Below, one piece after another: positions 40,415 through 50,363 of a stretch of 64,000 nt of DNA. The stretch spans positions 18,498-82,497 of the forward strand of contig WRIJ01000010.1 of NCBI GenBank assembly GCA_009782785.1. The letters run 5' to 3'. Each line of letters begins with the position of its first letter. Positions within the stretch are counted from its first letter, which is position 1. Source of the stretch: Propionibacteriaceae bacterium. GTDB taxonomy: Bacteria; Actinomycetota; Actinomycetes; Propionibacteriales; Propionibacteriaceae. The notes below the pieces were generated by a model that made no database searches, was not told where the DNA came from, and was given only the letters and a program-made list of their open reading frames with translations. The translations under genes and the position numbers were made by a program.

Positions 40415-40874
40415 GCAACCCACAACTTCTTCCTCCAAGCTTTCTTGTTCTTCCCATGACACCATGTCGACTTATCCACAGAAGCAGTGTCGAGTTGTGA
40501 ATAACTAGCAGGAATCCTCTGGATTCTTCTGTGGACAATTCAATTCCGCATCAGCACCCGTGAGTTTGTTCACAGGCTATCCACAGAATCCACAGGTTTA
40601 TCCACAGGAATCCCATGAATGTCATTTAGTCCCGTCTACGGTGGATGATAGTTATCCACACAATCCACAAACGTTACTACTACGACTAAAAGATAAACAC
40701 ACCATATTCTTCATATCCACCTGGGCATGGAACTGTGGACAAAGCAGGCTTCCAGTTTTGTGCCCAGATGGGTAGGTTTTCCACAGTAGTAGACTCAAAG
40801 ATGAATCCCGAGGTGAGACTAGTGAACTACTACACCTTTCTGAGCAGGTATGATGCTGGAAGCAAGGAGTTTCT
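40415..40874. other. oriC: dnaA-dnaN intergenic region with DnaA boxes
   Basis: TTATCCACA at 40472, 40598 and 40652; TTGTTCACA at 40566; reverse boxes TGTGAATAA 40496, TGTGGACAA 40530 and 40734; A/T-richer stretch about 40670-40720. Confidence 0.9.
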
Positions 40875-42035
40875 ATGAAGATTCAAATCGACAAAGACAA
40901 ACTGGCTGACGCAGTCTCTTGGGCGGCACGAAGCCTCCCGACTCGACCTAGTGTTCCCATCCTCGCCGGCCTGATGATCAAGGCAGAGGCAGGAATGGTC
41001 ACTATGTCGAGCTTCGACTATGAGACTTCTGCTCAAGTCTCCACACAAGCAGAAGTGGAAACCCCTGGTGTGGTTTTGGTGTCAGGAAAGCTCCTGGCAG
41101 ATATCACTAAGAGCCTGCCGCAGAAACCAGTCACTTTGTCGAGTACGGACACAGAGTTGGAAGTTTTGTGCGGATCAGCTCGGTTTGCTCTTCAAACTCT
41201 GCCTGCGATGGATTATCCCGACTTGCCGCACATGCCTCAAGCCTCCGGATGGATTGATGCCGAAGAAATGCTCAAGGGAGTATCACAGGTTGTTGTTGCT
41301 GCAGGAAGAGATGAACTCCTCCCGGTGTTTACAGGAGTCAAAATAGAGTTCGATGGAAAAAATCTTTCCCTTCTAGGAACAGATCGCTACCGCATGGCTC
41401 TCAAAGAAATGACCTGGAACCCATCCACCTCTGCGCAGGGAGAAACCTCCGTACTCGTACCTGGAAAAGTTCTTCTCGAAACAGCAAAGTCCATGGTCAC
41501 CTCGCCACGTATCACGATTTCTTTGGCAGACACCGCAGCAGGGGAAGGGCTTATTGGTTTCCAGGCCGAATCCAATGATGGAGTACGACAGATCACGACC
41601 CGTCTTCTTGATGGGGAATTCCCTCAGCTTCGCCACCTGATGAGTGTCTCTGATGATCTCAGTGTGTGCACAGATACCCAGGATCTCATTTCGGCGGTAC
41701 GCCGTGTGGCGCTCGTCGCAGAAAAGAACACTAGTTTGAGAATGAAAATCGGCGACGATCATGTGACCTTGGAAGCAGCTCGCGGTGACCAAGCGCAAGC
41801 ATCAGAAGCGGTAAAAGCGATAGTGGTCCACAATACTGCCGAGCCTGCCCTCGTTGATGCAGGATTCAATCCAAATTATCTTCTTGATGCCCTTCAAGCC
41901 CTTGATACCCCAGCTGTTCATTTTTCTTTCACTGGTTCAGGTAAACCCTGCTTGCTCACCGGGTTGGAAAAAATTGATGGTGAACCAGATCAGGACTACC
42001 GCCATGTCATCATGTTGATGAGGCTGACACCCTAG
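40875..42035 (+). CDS. dnaN: DNA polymerase III beta sliding clamp
   Basis: MKIQIDKDKLADAVSWAARSLPTRPSVPILAGLMI; C-terminal HVIMLMRL. Confidence 0.97.
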   Translation: MKIQIDKDKLADAVSWAARSLPTRPSVPILAGLMIKAEAGMVTMSSFDYETSAQVSTQAEVETPGVVLVSGKLLADITKSLPQKPVTLSSTDTELEVLCGSARFALQTLPAMDYPDLPHMPQASGWIDAEEMLKGVSQVVVAAGRDELLPVFTGVKIEFDGKNLSLLGTDRYRMALKEMTWNPSTSAQGETSVLVPGKVLLETAKSMVTSPRITISLADTAAGEGLIGFQAESNDGVRQITTRLLDGEFPQLRHLMSVSDDLSVCTDTQDLISAVRRVALVAEKNTSLRMKIGDDHVTLEAARGDQAQASEAVKAIVVHNTAEPALVDAGFNPNYLLDALQALDTPAVHFSFTGSGKPCLLTGLEKIDGEPDQDYRHVIMLMRLTP

Positions 42036-42038
42036 ATT

Positions 42039-43181
42039 GTGTATCTTTCAACATTTACCCTCAGCGACTATCGTTCCTATGAGCGTCTCGACCTTGAATT
42101 CTCTCCAGGGACGACCGTGTTGTTGGGGTCGAATGGTTTTGGCAAAACTAATCTCGTAGAAGCCATCAACTACCTGTCCACCTTGAATTCTCACCGGGTT
42201 GGTCACGATCAGCCCCTGGTTCGTTTCGGATGCGAGTCGGCCACAATTAGTGCACGAGTACATGCCGGTCACGGTGATGATCGCTGCTTGAGTATTGCCG
42301 TCGAGATCCAGCAACGAGGAGCAAACAAGGCAGTACTAGGTGGTTCACAGGTGCGGCCCAAAGAGATTTTGGGTGCTGTGAGAACTGTGTTGTTCTCTCC
42401 AGAAGATCTGGACATTGTTCAAGGGGAGCCAGCAAGTCGGCGTCGGTTCCTCGATGATCTGCTCGTGGGGCGCTGGCCTCGGCTGGCAGCCACACGCGCC
42501 GAGTACGAGCGTACGGTGAAACAAAAAACAACACTGTTGAAAGCATTGTCGGGTCGTAGTGTTCGTCAAGCAGGGACAGATGCAGGGCAATCCTTGGAGG
42601 CCTGGAATGACATATTGATTCACCATGGTGGGGAACTTCTTGCTGCACGACTGAGAACACTGGGAGATATCGAATCTATGGTCAGTGATCATTATCGCCG
42701 AATTGCGCCCAAGAGTTCACCTGCATGTTTGGCCTACCATTCGACTGTGTGTGACCCCACTCGGGATGTTGATGTGGAATCCTTGAAAGAAAAAATGCAG
42801 GAAGTCATGGAGAGAAGAAAAGATGACGAACTCACTCGCGGAATGTGTTTAGTGGGCCCCCACCGCGATGACGTTGGTCTCTATCTTGGGGAGATGCCTG
42901 TGCGAGGCTATGCTAGCCATGGGGAATCCTGGTCGTATGGGCTAGCACTCAAATTGGCGAGCTTGGATCTTTTACGTGACGACGGAATCGAGCCGATTCT
43001 CATCCTGGATGATGTTTTTGCTGAACTTGATTCCCATCGTCGTGCTGAAGTTGTTCAGGCAATAGAATCAACAGAACAAGCCTTTGTGACAGTGGCAGTA
43101 CGAGAGGATATTCCCACAACTCTATCTGGGAGTCTTCTTCACGTCACTCCTGGAGCTGTGTCAGTCAGTGAGGTTTCATGA
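42039..43181 (+). CDS. recF: DNA repair protein RecF
   Basis: VYLSTFTLSDYRSYERLDLEFSPGTTVLLGSNGFGKTNLVEAI; LILDDVFAELD; GTG start. Confidence 0.96.
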   Translation: MYLSTFTLSDYRSYERLDLEFSPGTTVLLGSNGFGKTNLVEAINYLSTLNSHRVGHDQPLVRFGCESATISARVHAGHGDDRCLSIAVEIQQRGANKAVLGGSQVRPKEILGAVRTVLFSPEDLDIVQGEPASRRRFLDDLLVGRWPRLAATRAEYERTVKQKTTLLKALSGRSVRQAGTDAGQSLEAWNDILIHHGGELLAARLRTLGDIESMVSDHYRRIAPKSSPACLAYHSTVCDPTRDVDVESLKEKMQEVMERRKDDELTRGMCLVGPHRDDVGLYLGEMPVRGYASHGESWSYGLALKLASLDLLRDDGIEPILILDDVFAELDSHRRAEVVQAIESTEQAFVTVAVREDIPTTLSGSLLHVTPGAVSVSEVS

Positions 43182-43684
43182 GCGAGGATCACCGACCCCA
43201 CGACCCGACAGGAACAGAGGTGGCCCAGCGTATTGCGGCCACAGCGCGTGGTGTTGCCCCAGCAAAAAGACGGCGAAGGACAAGGGATGAACCTCGCCAA
43301 TCTGCTTGGTCAGAATCTGGCCCGTCACGCCGTGACCCTCAACAAGCAGGGATCATTCTCGACCATGTGCTCACCAAGCGCGGATGGAAGAAACAGATTT
43401 CCATCAGTGCATTGATGCCTCGTTGGGCGGAATTTGTTGGGGAAGTCAATGCTGCCCATACGACACCAGAAAAATGGGAATCAGGTGTGTTGACTATTCG
43501 AACAGATTCAACCACCTGGGCTACGTCTATGAGAGCTATGGAACCGCAAATTCTTGCCAAGCTCAACGAGATCCTCGGCGATAAAACAGTGACCAAATTG
43601 CGACTTGTTGGTCCGCAAGCTCCCTCCTGGAAGAAGGGACGGCGTTCAGTTCCTGGTCGCGGACCGAGAGATACCTATGGGTGA
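43178..43684 (+). CDS. dciA: DciA/DUF721-family protein
   Basis: WAEFVGEVNAAHTTPEKWESGVLTIRTDSTTWATSMRAMEPQILAKLNE; overlaps recF. Confidence 0.88.
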   Translation: MSEDHRPHDPTGTEVAQRIAATARGVAPAKRRRRTRDEPRQSAWSESGPSRRDPQQAGIILDHVLTKRGWKKQISISALMPRWAEFVGEVNAAHTTPEKWESGVLTIRTDSTTWATSMRAMEPQILAKLNEILGDKTVTKLRLVGPQAPSWKKGRRSVPGRGPRDTYG

Positions 43685-43717
43685 GCGGTCACTGAAAAAG
43701 TGAAAAGCAAGATGGTT

Positions 43718-44887
43718 TTAGCTGAGTTGATGGCCAGGGCCCACGTTGAGGGTCAACTTCATGACCAGTTGACCCGCAGCTTGTTCAGGATTGGAGGGTA
43801 GAGACGTGGCGAAGTCTTTGACTGCGCTAGATTCCACCCATCCACACACGACCTCTTCGTTGACTTCCTCACACCAGGTGGAGTCAAGGGCTTCACACAC
43901 GTGTGCGTAACTCGACAATTGGTGGATATTGATAGCCACATCGACCCCGTCGCAATGGAGGACAACATTTTCACTGACTCGGATATGGGGGTACAGCTGC
44001 TGAGCGGCAATTTCTGGCAGGAGAGACACGAGTTCCAATCCGAGCGAACGATCGTGACTACGCTCGATGACTAGGCGCTCGTACTCTGCCTTATCGTATT
44101 TATCTCCTGGAGAGATCCACATGTCCTGAAAGACTTTGGCGCACACAATGAGCTGTTTTTTCACATCAGAGTATCGACGATCAGTGGGAAGGTAAGTGTC
44201 TTCGTCTTGTTTGATCCAGATGAGTTGCTTGTGAATAACCTCGGCATAGTCTGGCCAGGTCGCAGCAATATGGGCAGAGAGAAGGTCGGACATTTCTGGA
44301 GAAATGATGTTGTTCATCCGTACTTCGGCAACGATCTGGTTACCTTGGCGACCGGCTGTGATCTTGACGTGAGCGACCTTCTGGTTGCCTAAGCGCGCGA
44401 GGATCTCTGGACGCAACAAGGTGTAATACGGGGCACCATCGCTGGGGATATCAGGAACAGATTCTCCTGAGGTGGTGATGTATCCACACCACAGTGACCA
44501 AGCATGACGGTTCCCAGCAAAAGTGGTAGCGACTCGCTCATCAGGGGTGGATGTACCCAAGTGGTCGATGAGTTGGAAGACTCGCAAATAGGTGTTGAGA
44601 ATGGTCTGACTGATCGCTTCTTCTTCAGTGAAACCGTAGGCACTCGCTGTTTCAAAAAACGTACGATCCCAGTCAGGATGATCCAACCAGAGATATATCG
44701 TGGCACGACCATAGGAGCCATCATCACCCAGAACAGCCCGGACAGAGACCCCAGAATTGGGAAGAATCACCCGCCCATCAACGAGTTGACCATCAGAAAT
44801 CATGTCAGCAATGCGTTGATTAATTTCGATATGCGACGCATCGGTGACAGTAGGGCCGTCTGTTGGCACCTGATCCCATGAGGTCAT
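43718..44887 (-). CDS. Hypothetical protein (possibly DUF6348-like)
   Basis: 389 aa continuous frame; no motif I can identify with certainty. Confidence 0.75.
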   Translation of the reverse strand: MTSWDQVPTDGPTVTDASHIEINQRIADMISDGQLVDGRVILPNSGVSVRAVLGDDGSYGRATIYLWLDHPDWDRTFFETASAYGFTEEEAISQTILNTYLRVFQLIDHLGTSTPDERVATTFAGNRHAWSLWCGYITTSGESVPDIPSDGAPYYTLLRPEILARLGNQKVAHVKITAGRQGNQIVAEVRMNNIISPEMSDLLSAHIAATWPDYAEVIHKQLIWIKQDEDTYLPTDRRYSDVKKQLIVCAKVFQDMWISPGDKYDKAEYERLVIERSHDRSLGLELVSLLPEIAAQQLYPHIRVSENVVLHCDGVDVAINIHQLSSYAHVCEALDSTWCEEVNEEVVCGWVESSAVKDFATSLPSNPEQAAGQLVMKLTLNVGPGHQLS

Positions 44888-44986
44888 GAGTGAATGCTAC
44901 CTCGGCACATCAATGACCCCGGAACGATGTCTTTCACAGTGGGAGAGTAAATAACGGCTAGGGGAAACTGTCGCCGCAGCTGCGTT

Positions 44987-45922
44987 TCAGATCGGCGAAA
45001 GCATCCATCCACGCAAGACAATACCTGCGACTACTGTGATAAAAATCAGGCCCACAGCGATGACTGGCATGGACTCTTTTCTAGGAGAAGAGGTAGACCG
45101 TGACCATATCAAACCGAGCAGGGCTCCACCAACGAGACCACCAAGATGGCCCTGCCAGGAAATATTCGCAGCTGTAAAAGTGATCACGATGTTGATTCCG
45201 AGCCACATCGCGATTTGACGTACATCAGATTTTCTCAGCAGGAGCATGACGAGTAAGGCACCCATCAAACCAAACAAAGAACCTGACCCTCCCACAGTGG
45301 AAGACTGGGGAGGACTCAACCACATGACTGCGAGTCCTCCGCAGGTTCCTGCCAGAAGATAGGTCATCAAGAATCTCGTGCGCCCAATCATGGACTCCAA
45401 GGGAGGCCCGAGAAACCACAACGTCAAGCACGTCATAGCTAAATGCATGAGAGAGATATGAGTGAACATGGATGTCAAGATTTGCCACCATCCTCCCTCA
45501 GCGACCCCGCTCGCCCATTGACCATCTGGATAGGACGCGCACTGGCTTTGGTAGAGGTCAGGGTACCAATGGTCTTGGGAACTTTCAGAAAGACACTGCC
45601 CCTGTGGTGAGAGTGCGAGAAAAGAAATGACTTTACGCTGAAGATGAACGAATCCGCTGGTTTGAATAATGCCCCAGATAACGACGTTGATCACTATCAA
45701 TACGATCGATGTCGCTGTCGGGTTCATCGACGGGCCACTCGTGAAGAACCCTCGGGACCTCCGCGTTGCAGCACTGTGTGCATTGACACATTCCACGCAC
45801 TGGAAACCCACCGGTGCAGCAATCATGCATTGACTACAGATCGGGCGAGAACAGCGTCGACAAGCAATATGGGTGAAACGCTGGGGATGGTTGTAGCAAT
45901 GCGTGGTCGAGGATTCATTCAC
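44987..45922 (-). CDS. Rhomboid-family intramembrane serine protease with N-terminal zinc-finger-like region
   Basis: CYNHPQRFTHIACRRCSRPICSQCMIAAPVGFQCVEC; GGSGSLFGLMGAL; QGHLGGLVGGALLGL. Confidence 0.92.
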   Translation of the reverse strand: MNESSTTHCYNHPQRFTHIACRRCSRPICSQCMIAAPVGFQCVECVNAHSAATRRSRGFFTSGPSMNPTATSIVLIVINVVIWGIIQTSGFVHLQRKVISFLALSPQGQCLSESSQDHWYPDLYQSQCASYPDGQWASGVAEGGWWQILTSMFTHISLMHLAMTCLTLWFLGPPLESMIGRTRFLMTYLLAGTCGGLAVMWLSPPQSSTVGGSGSLFGLMGALLVMLLLRKSDVRQIAMWLGINIVITFTAANISWQGHLGGLVGGALLGLIWSRSTSSPRKESMPVIAVGLIFITVVAGIVLRGWMLSPI

Positions 45923-46027
45923 ACCCCCTATTCTAGGGTGGATCGTTGATCCTCCTTGGTACTGTGGATGATCGTGATCCTCGCAATGGTGAACTCATGC
46001 GTACAATGTGTGTGAGAAAGGATCACA

Positions 46028-47173
46028 ATGGAAGGGTTCGAAACTTATGCGCAAGTCGATCTTGGCGCGCTCGAACGTAACCTGGACGCTATTCGCTCCC
46101 ATGTGGAATATCGCAAGATCCTCCTTCCGATCAAAGCCAATGCCTATGGTCATGGTCTGATAGAACACTCTTCGACCACCGTGACTGCCCCCTTGGCTCT
46201 CTTCCTCCAGGAACGCAACGCGATTGATTGGCTCGGTGTGGCGACAGTGGAGGAGGGCGTACGTTTGCGCGCAGCTGGGGTCAATCTGCCGATATTGAAA
46301 TTTTCGTACACCCAAAATCATGAACTGCGTCGAGCTATCGAAGCTGGGCTCACCTTGACTGTCGGGGATCCGGTATCGATTTGGGCTGCTAGTGCCGCTG
46401 GTGAAACGGCCAACATTGTTGCTCACGTCCACTTGAAGGTGGATACTGGAATGCGCCGCCTCGGCTGCCCGGTTCATATGGCAGCCCGCTTAGCTCATCT
46501 CATTGAGGAAACCCCCTACCTCGATCTTGAAGGGGTTTATACCCATTTCGCTGCAGCAGAAAAACCAGAAGAAGACGATTTTACTTCACGCCAAATTGAT
46601 CAGTTTGATGAAGCCCTCGATGATATTCACCGCAGTTTGGGTCGGGAATTAGAATTCAAACATGCGGCAAATTCAGCCGCTGTGGAACGTCACCGTGATT
46701 CCTGGTATGACATGGTTCGACCAGGAATCTTGTCGTACGGTTATCCCCAATCCGCGGATAGCCCTGTGAGAGTACGCCCGATACTCTCAGTGATCAGCCA
46801 TGTGTCCTATGTGAAAAATGTTCATGCTGGTGAATCAGTTAGTTATGGACGAACATGGGTGGCCCCGCGCGATACACGAATCGCGACCGTATCGATCGGG
46901 TATGGTGATGGCTATATGCGTGCCTTGTCAAACAAGGCAGAAGTGTTGATCCGGGGACGGTTGTTCCCTCAAGTTGGTACGGTCTGCATGGACCACATCA
47001 TGGTTGATATTGGTGCCAGCTCTGATATTGAAGTCGGTGAACAAGTGACCCTCATGGGCAGGGATCGCTCAGAGGTCATTGGTGCTGATGATCTGGGCAA
47101 ACTTGCGGGAACAATCAGTTACGAAGTGCTGTGTGGGTTAACTGATCGATTGTCGAGAATGTATATCGGCTAG
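46028..47173 (+). CDS. alr: Alanine racemase
   Basis: YAQVDLGALERNLDAIRSHV; LLPIKANAYGHGL; HLKVDTGMRRLG; VCMDHIMVDIG. Confidence 0.95.
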   Translation: MEGFETYAQVDLGALERNLDAIRSHVEYRKILLPIKANAYGHGLIEHSSTTVTAPLALFLQERNAIDWLGVATVEEGVRLRAAGVNLPILKFSYTQNHELRRAIEAGLTLTVGDPVSIWAASAAGETANIVAHVHLKVDTGMRRLGCPVHMAARLAHLIEETPYLDLEGVYTHFAAAEKPEEDDFTSRQIDQFDEALDDIHRSLGRELEFKHAANSAAVERHRDSWYDMVRPGILSYGYPQSADSPVRVRPILSVISHVSYVKNVHAGESVSYGRTWVAPRDTRIATVSIGYGDGYMRALSNKAEVLIRGRLFPQVGTVCMDHIMVDIGASSDIEVGEQVTLMGRDRSEVIGADDLGKLAGTISYEVLCGLTDRLSRMYIG

Positions 47174-47176
47174 GAC

Positions 47177-47569
47177 TTAGCGATCTGGTTGAACCGGAGA
47201 CAGCGGCGCAATGGGTGTTGTGGCCATTGGTGCCGTGGGAGCGTCCTGTTTCTTGGACTGATCGTGTTTCTTGGACAAATCGTGATCACTCGCAGCAGAG
47301 GTTTCGGTAGCCATCTTCAGTCTCTGCTTTAAGGTCTGCCTGGGAATTCCCAATCCGAGACCCAACAGGAAGGCGCCAACCAGGGAGAGTACTGCTGCAG
47401 CAGCAAGGAAAACCCAATACAGGGGCTTCCAGGTGAAATGCAGTTCTGCTTTATTGAGTTCCCCAACAATGTAGTTAATGTTGATGTACCCCACCACCAT
47501 GAAAGCGATTGCTCCACCAATGAGAACAATGCCCGTGGCAATAATGAAATTCTTGAGGAATTTAAGCAT
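47177..47569 (-). CDS. Small two-TM membrane protein
   Basis: Two hydrophobic segments; charged, Pro-rich C-terminus. Confidence 0.7.
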   Translation of the reverse strand: MLKFLKNFIIATGIVLIGGAIAFMVVGYININYIVGELNKAELHFTWKPLYWVFLAAAAVLSLVGAFLLGLGLGIPRQTLKQRLKMATETSAASDHDLSKKHDQSKKQDAPTAPMATTPIAPLSPVQPDR

Positions 47570-47685
47570 GAATCAACCTCCGTGACAGTAACCTAATCGA
47601 CCTGTGTCACTTTAGTGCTTTGATCAAAGCGACGTCATCTTTTTCTTTCAGTGCGGGACGCGCAGTGAATTTTCACCCGCGTACG

Positions 47686-48450
47686 TCAGTGACTGAAGTC
47701 CTCTTCATAGTGAACATCGACATAGTCGTGGGATATATCGACATCGACGGGGCGACGGATGTGCAAATACTTGCGTGCACAACGACTCACCCGTGAGGTG
47801 TAATGCCAGTCAGCTACTCCACCAACCCCACCACCAATGATCGGTGTCTTTCTCCCAACTGTTTTCACCACGCCCTTACCAGCGGCCTCAGAAATCAAAT
47901 GGGCCAAAACATGGTCGGCCACCTGTGCGTGAAAATCTGGGTCAAACACTGGAGAGGTAGCTACAGCAGCGGGAGTGGTGGGAAGTTTCTGGGAAGCAAT
48001 ATGGCGTTCCAATTCTCTCTCTCCAAGCAAGCACATGACGAGTGCCGTACGTACGCGGGGATCCTCCAGATCATAGCCATACAAGTGAGCGATACAGGCA
48101 ACCATGCGTACCTGGATGACAATTAGTCCTGTGATATTGATAGGAGTGCCTACCACCATCGATGCGATACCACCGATATTGGTCACTACTCCTTGAACCC
48201 CAGCCATGACCGTGTGTTGGCGAATAACCGACGAGACAGCCTTGTGAACATCACCTTGGCGTTGCAGATGTTTGGCTGCGGTCTCTCGAGCACTGGGGAA
48301 GGCAGCCAATCCATCAATAGCGGTGTCCATGAGTTTCACCATGGCAGAGTTGAGGTACGGCGCAGCGACATGGGGCAGTCTAGACAGAGCGTACTCGGTC
48401 GCTATCGTTACCATTTTCTGCGGTACCGGGCCTAGCTTAGCCATGGCCAT
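47686..48450 (-). CDS. EcsC-like protein
   Basis: GIASMVVGTPINITGLIVIQVRMVACIAHLYGYDLEDPRVRTALVMCLLG; GGGVGGVADW. Confidence 0.75.
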   Translation of the reverse strand: MAMAKLGPVPQKMVTIATEYALSRLPHVAAPYLNSAMVKLMDTAIDGLAAFPSARETAAKHLQRQGDVHKAVSSVIRQHTVMAGVQGVVTNIGGIASMVVGTPINITGLIVIQVRMVACIAHLYGYDLEDPRVRTALVMCLLGERELERHIASQKLPTTPAAVATSPVFDPDFHAQVADHVLAHLISEAAGKGVVKTVGRKTPIIGGGVGGVADWHYTSRVSRCARKYLHIRRPVDVDISHDYVDVHYEEDFSH

Positions 48451-48582
48451 CCCCCTTTCTGGTGGACACCAACTATTGTCTCACGGTTGATGGTTTTCTC
48501 GCCTGGGGGATATCAAGGAATTAACCCTGGCTCTTTCCTGGGAGCTGGAACTGGTGAAGATACACTTAGTGGGGTGTCGAGT

Positions 48583-49206
48583 ATGCCAGTGAAGGGTTAT
48601 CAGGTCCGCCATGAAACGGAGATCAAAAAATCACGTTTCCTCACCTCGATTGGGCGCACAGATACCGAAACTGAGGCGAGGGCTTTCATTGCACGCGTAC
48701 GCGCCCAGTTTCCTGATGCTCGCCACCATTGCACGGCTTATATTGTGGAGGATCACGGCGTACGGCTAGCACGAAGTTCTGATGATGGAGAACCAGCAGG
48801 TACAGCCGGAATGCCCATGTTGAACTGCCTAGTCAAAGAGGATGTCATCAATGTCACTGCTGTCGTCACCCGATATTTTGGTGGGATCAAACTTGGGGCC
48901 AGTGGATTGACCAGGGCCTATAGCGGTTGTGTGGCTGCGGTCATACGTACCATGGAACGAGTCGTCCCCCAGACCCGCCAGATCTGGGCAGTGACCCTCG
49001 GGCTTGAAGAAATGGGGAGAATCGAGGAAACCCTTCTGAGATCTGGGGTGAGGATTCTGTCACGAAACTACACCGAGGTGGGGGTGGATGTGAGGTTGAC
49101 TAGTGACACAGATCCGGGGTCACTCTTTGCCAGAATTTTCCCATCGCATGTGAGGCCAGTTCACGATGGTGAAGAAATTGTGGAGGTTCGGTTCCCCCAC
49201 GTTTAA
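48583..49206 (+). CDS. YigZ/IMPACT-family protein
   Basis: HETEIKKSRFLTSIGRTDTETEARAFI; SDDGEPAGTAGMPML; VTRYFGGIKLGASGLTRAY. Confidence 0.93.
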   Translation: MPVKGYQVRHETEIKKSRFLTSIGRTDTETEARAFIARVRAQFPDARHHCTAYIVEDHGVRLARSSDDGEPAGTAGMPMLNCLVKEDVINVTAVVTRYFGGIKLGASGLTRAYSGCVAAVIRTMERVVPQTRQIWAVTLGLEEMGRIEETLLRSGVRILSRNYTEVGVDVRLTSDTDPGSLFARIFPSHVRPVHDGEEIVEVRFPHV

Positions 49207-49340
49207 GGTCAAGGCGAGTAGACTCACGTACGGATAATCCTGGGTCATGCATCCATAGAAAGTGTCCAGCTCGTGAGAGGGCATCACCTAGAGGTGCAGT
49301 TTTCGGGATTATTATTCCATTGATCAATCACAGGAGTCCC

Positions 49341-50363
49341 ATGTCTCGAACAGTCATTTCAATGCGCGGTATTACCAAGGATTTCGGAAAAGTCCATGCC
49401 CTTTCGGGTGTGGATCTCAGTGTTGACGCTGGAGAAATCTATGGGTTCATTGGTCCTAATGGTGCAGGAAAATCCACCACGATCCGCATCCTTCTCGGCA
49501 TTCTTAGTGCAGATTCTGGTCGAGCGCGTATCTTTGGTAAAGATGTGTGGCATGACGCTGTCGATATCCATAGACGAGTGTCCTATGTCCCTGGTGATGT
49601 GAATCTTTGGCCGAGTTTGACCGGTGGTGAAGTGATTGACATGTTTGTCAGATTGAAGAAGTCGGGCGACAAGAATTACCGCAAGGAACTCATTGAGCGT
49701 TTCGATTTTGATCCGACCAAAAAGTGTGGAACCTATTCCAAAGGTAACCGCCAGAAGGTTGCACTGATTGCCGCTTTTTCTACGGATGCTGATTTGTACA
49801 TTCTCGATGAACCAACCTCCGGGTTGGATCCTCTGATGGAAATGGTTTTCCGTGACTGTGTTCGCCGGGAAACGCAGCGAGGCAAAACAGTGTTCTTGTC
49901 CTCACACATTTTGTCGGAAGTTGAACAGTTGTGTACGCGGCTGTCGATCATCCGCCAAGGAAAAATCGTTGACACTGGCAGTTTGCGTGATCTTCAACAT
50001 TTGACCAGAAACCAAGTCCATGTTGAAGCCGATGGGGATCTGGGAGGGTTGAGCAGTCTCGATGGTGTTCATGATCTCGTACTCAAACCTGGTGAAGCAG
50101 AATTTCATCTCGACAATGCTCACACCGCTGCAGTGTTGGCCTATCTTGCTGGACATAGGGCAACCAGATTTGTCTCCGCACCTCCGACTCTCGAAGAGTT
50201 GTTTATGAGCCATTACGCTCTGGAAGAGGAGCAGGAAACTGAAGCCCTAGATGCTCCAGATCAAGACCAGGAAACTGAAGCTCAAACCCCCCAAGATGTG
50301 GAGTTGGACGATTTAGAGTCTGAAGCTCAGGAGATACAAGCTCTAGAACAGGAGCAGGAATGA
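49341..50363 (+). CDS. ABC transporter ATP-binding protein with acidic Glu/Gln-rich C-terminal tail
   Basis: GPNGAGKSTTIRILLG; YSKGNRQKVALIAAF; LYILDEPTSGLDP; tail EEEQETEALDAPDQDQETEAQTPQDVELDDLESEAQEIQALEQEQE. Confidence 0.93.
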   Translation: MSRTVISMRGITKDFGKVHALSGVDLSVDAGEIYGFIGPNGAGKSTTIRILLGILSADSGRARIFGKDVWHDAVDIHRRVSYVPGDVNLWPSLTGGEVIDMFVRLKKSGDKNYRKELIERFDFDPTKKCGTYSKGNRQKVALIAAFSTDADLYILDEPTSGLDPLMEMVFRDCVRRETQRGKTVFLSSHILSEVEQLCTRLSIIRQGKIVDTGSLRDLQHLTRNQVHVEADGDLGGLSSLDGVHDLVLKPGEAEFHLDNAHTAAVLAYLAGHRATRFVSAPPTLEELFMSHYALEEEQETEALDAPDQDQETEAQTPQDVELDDLESEAQEIQALEQEQE

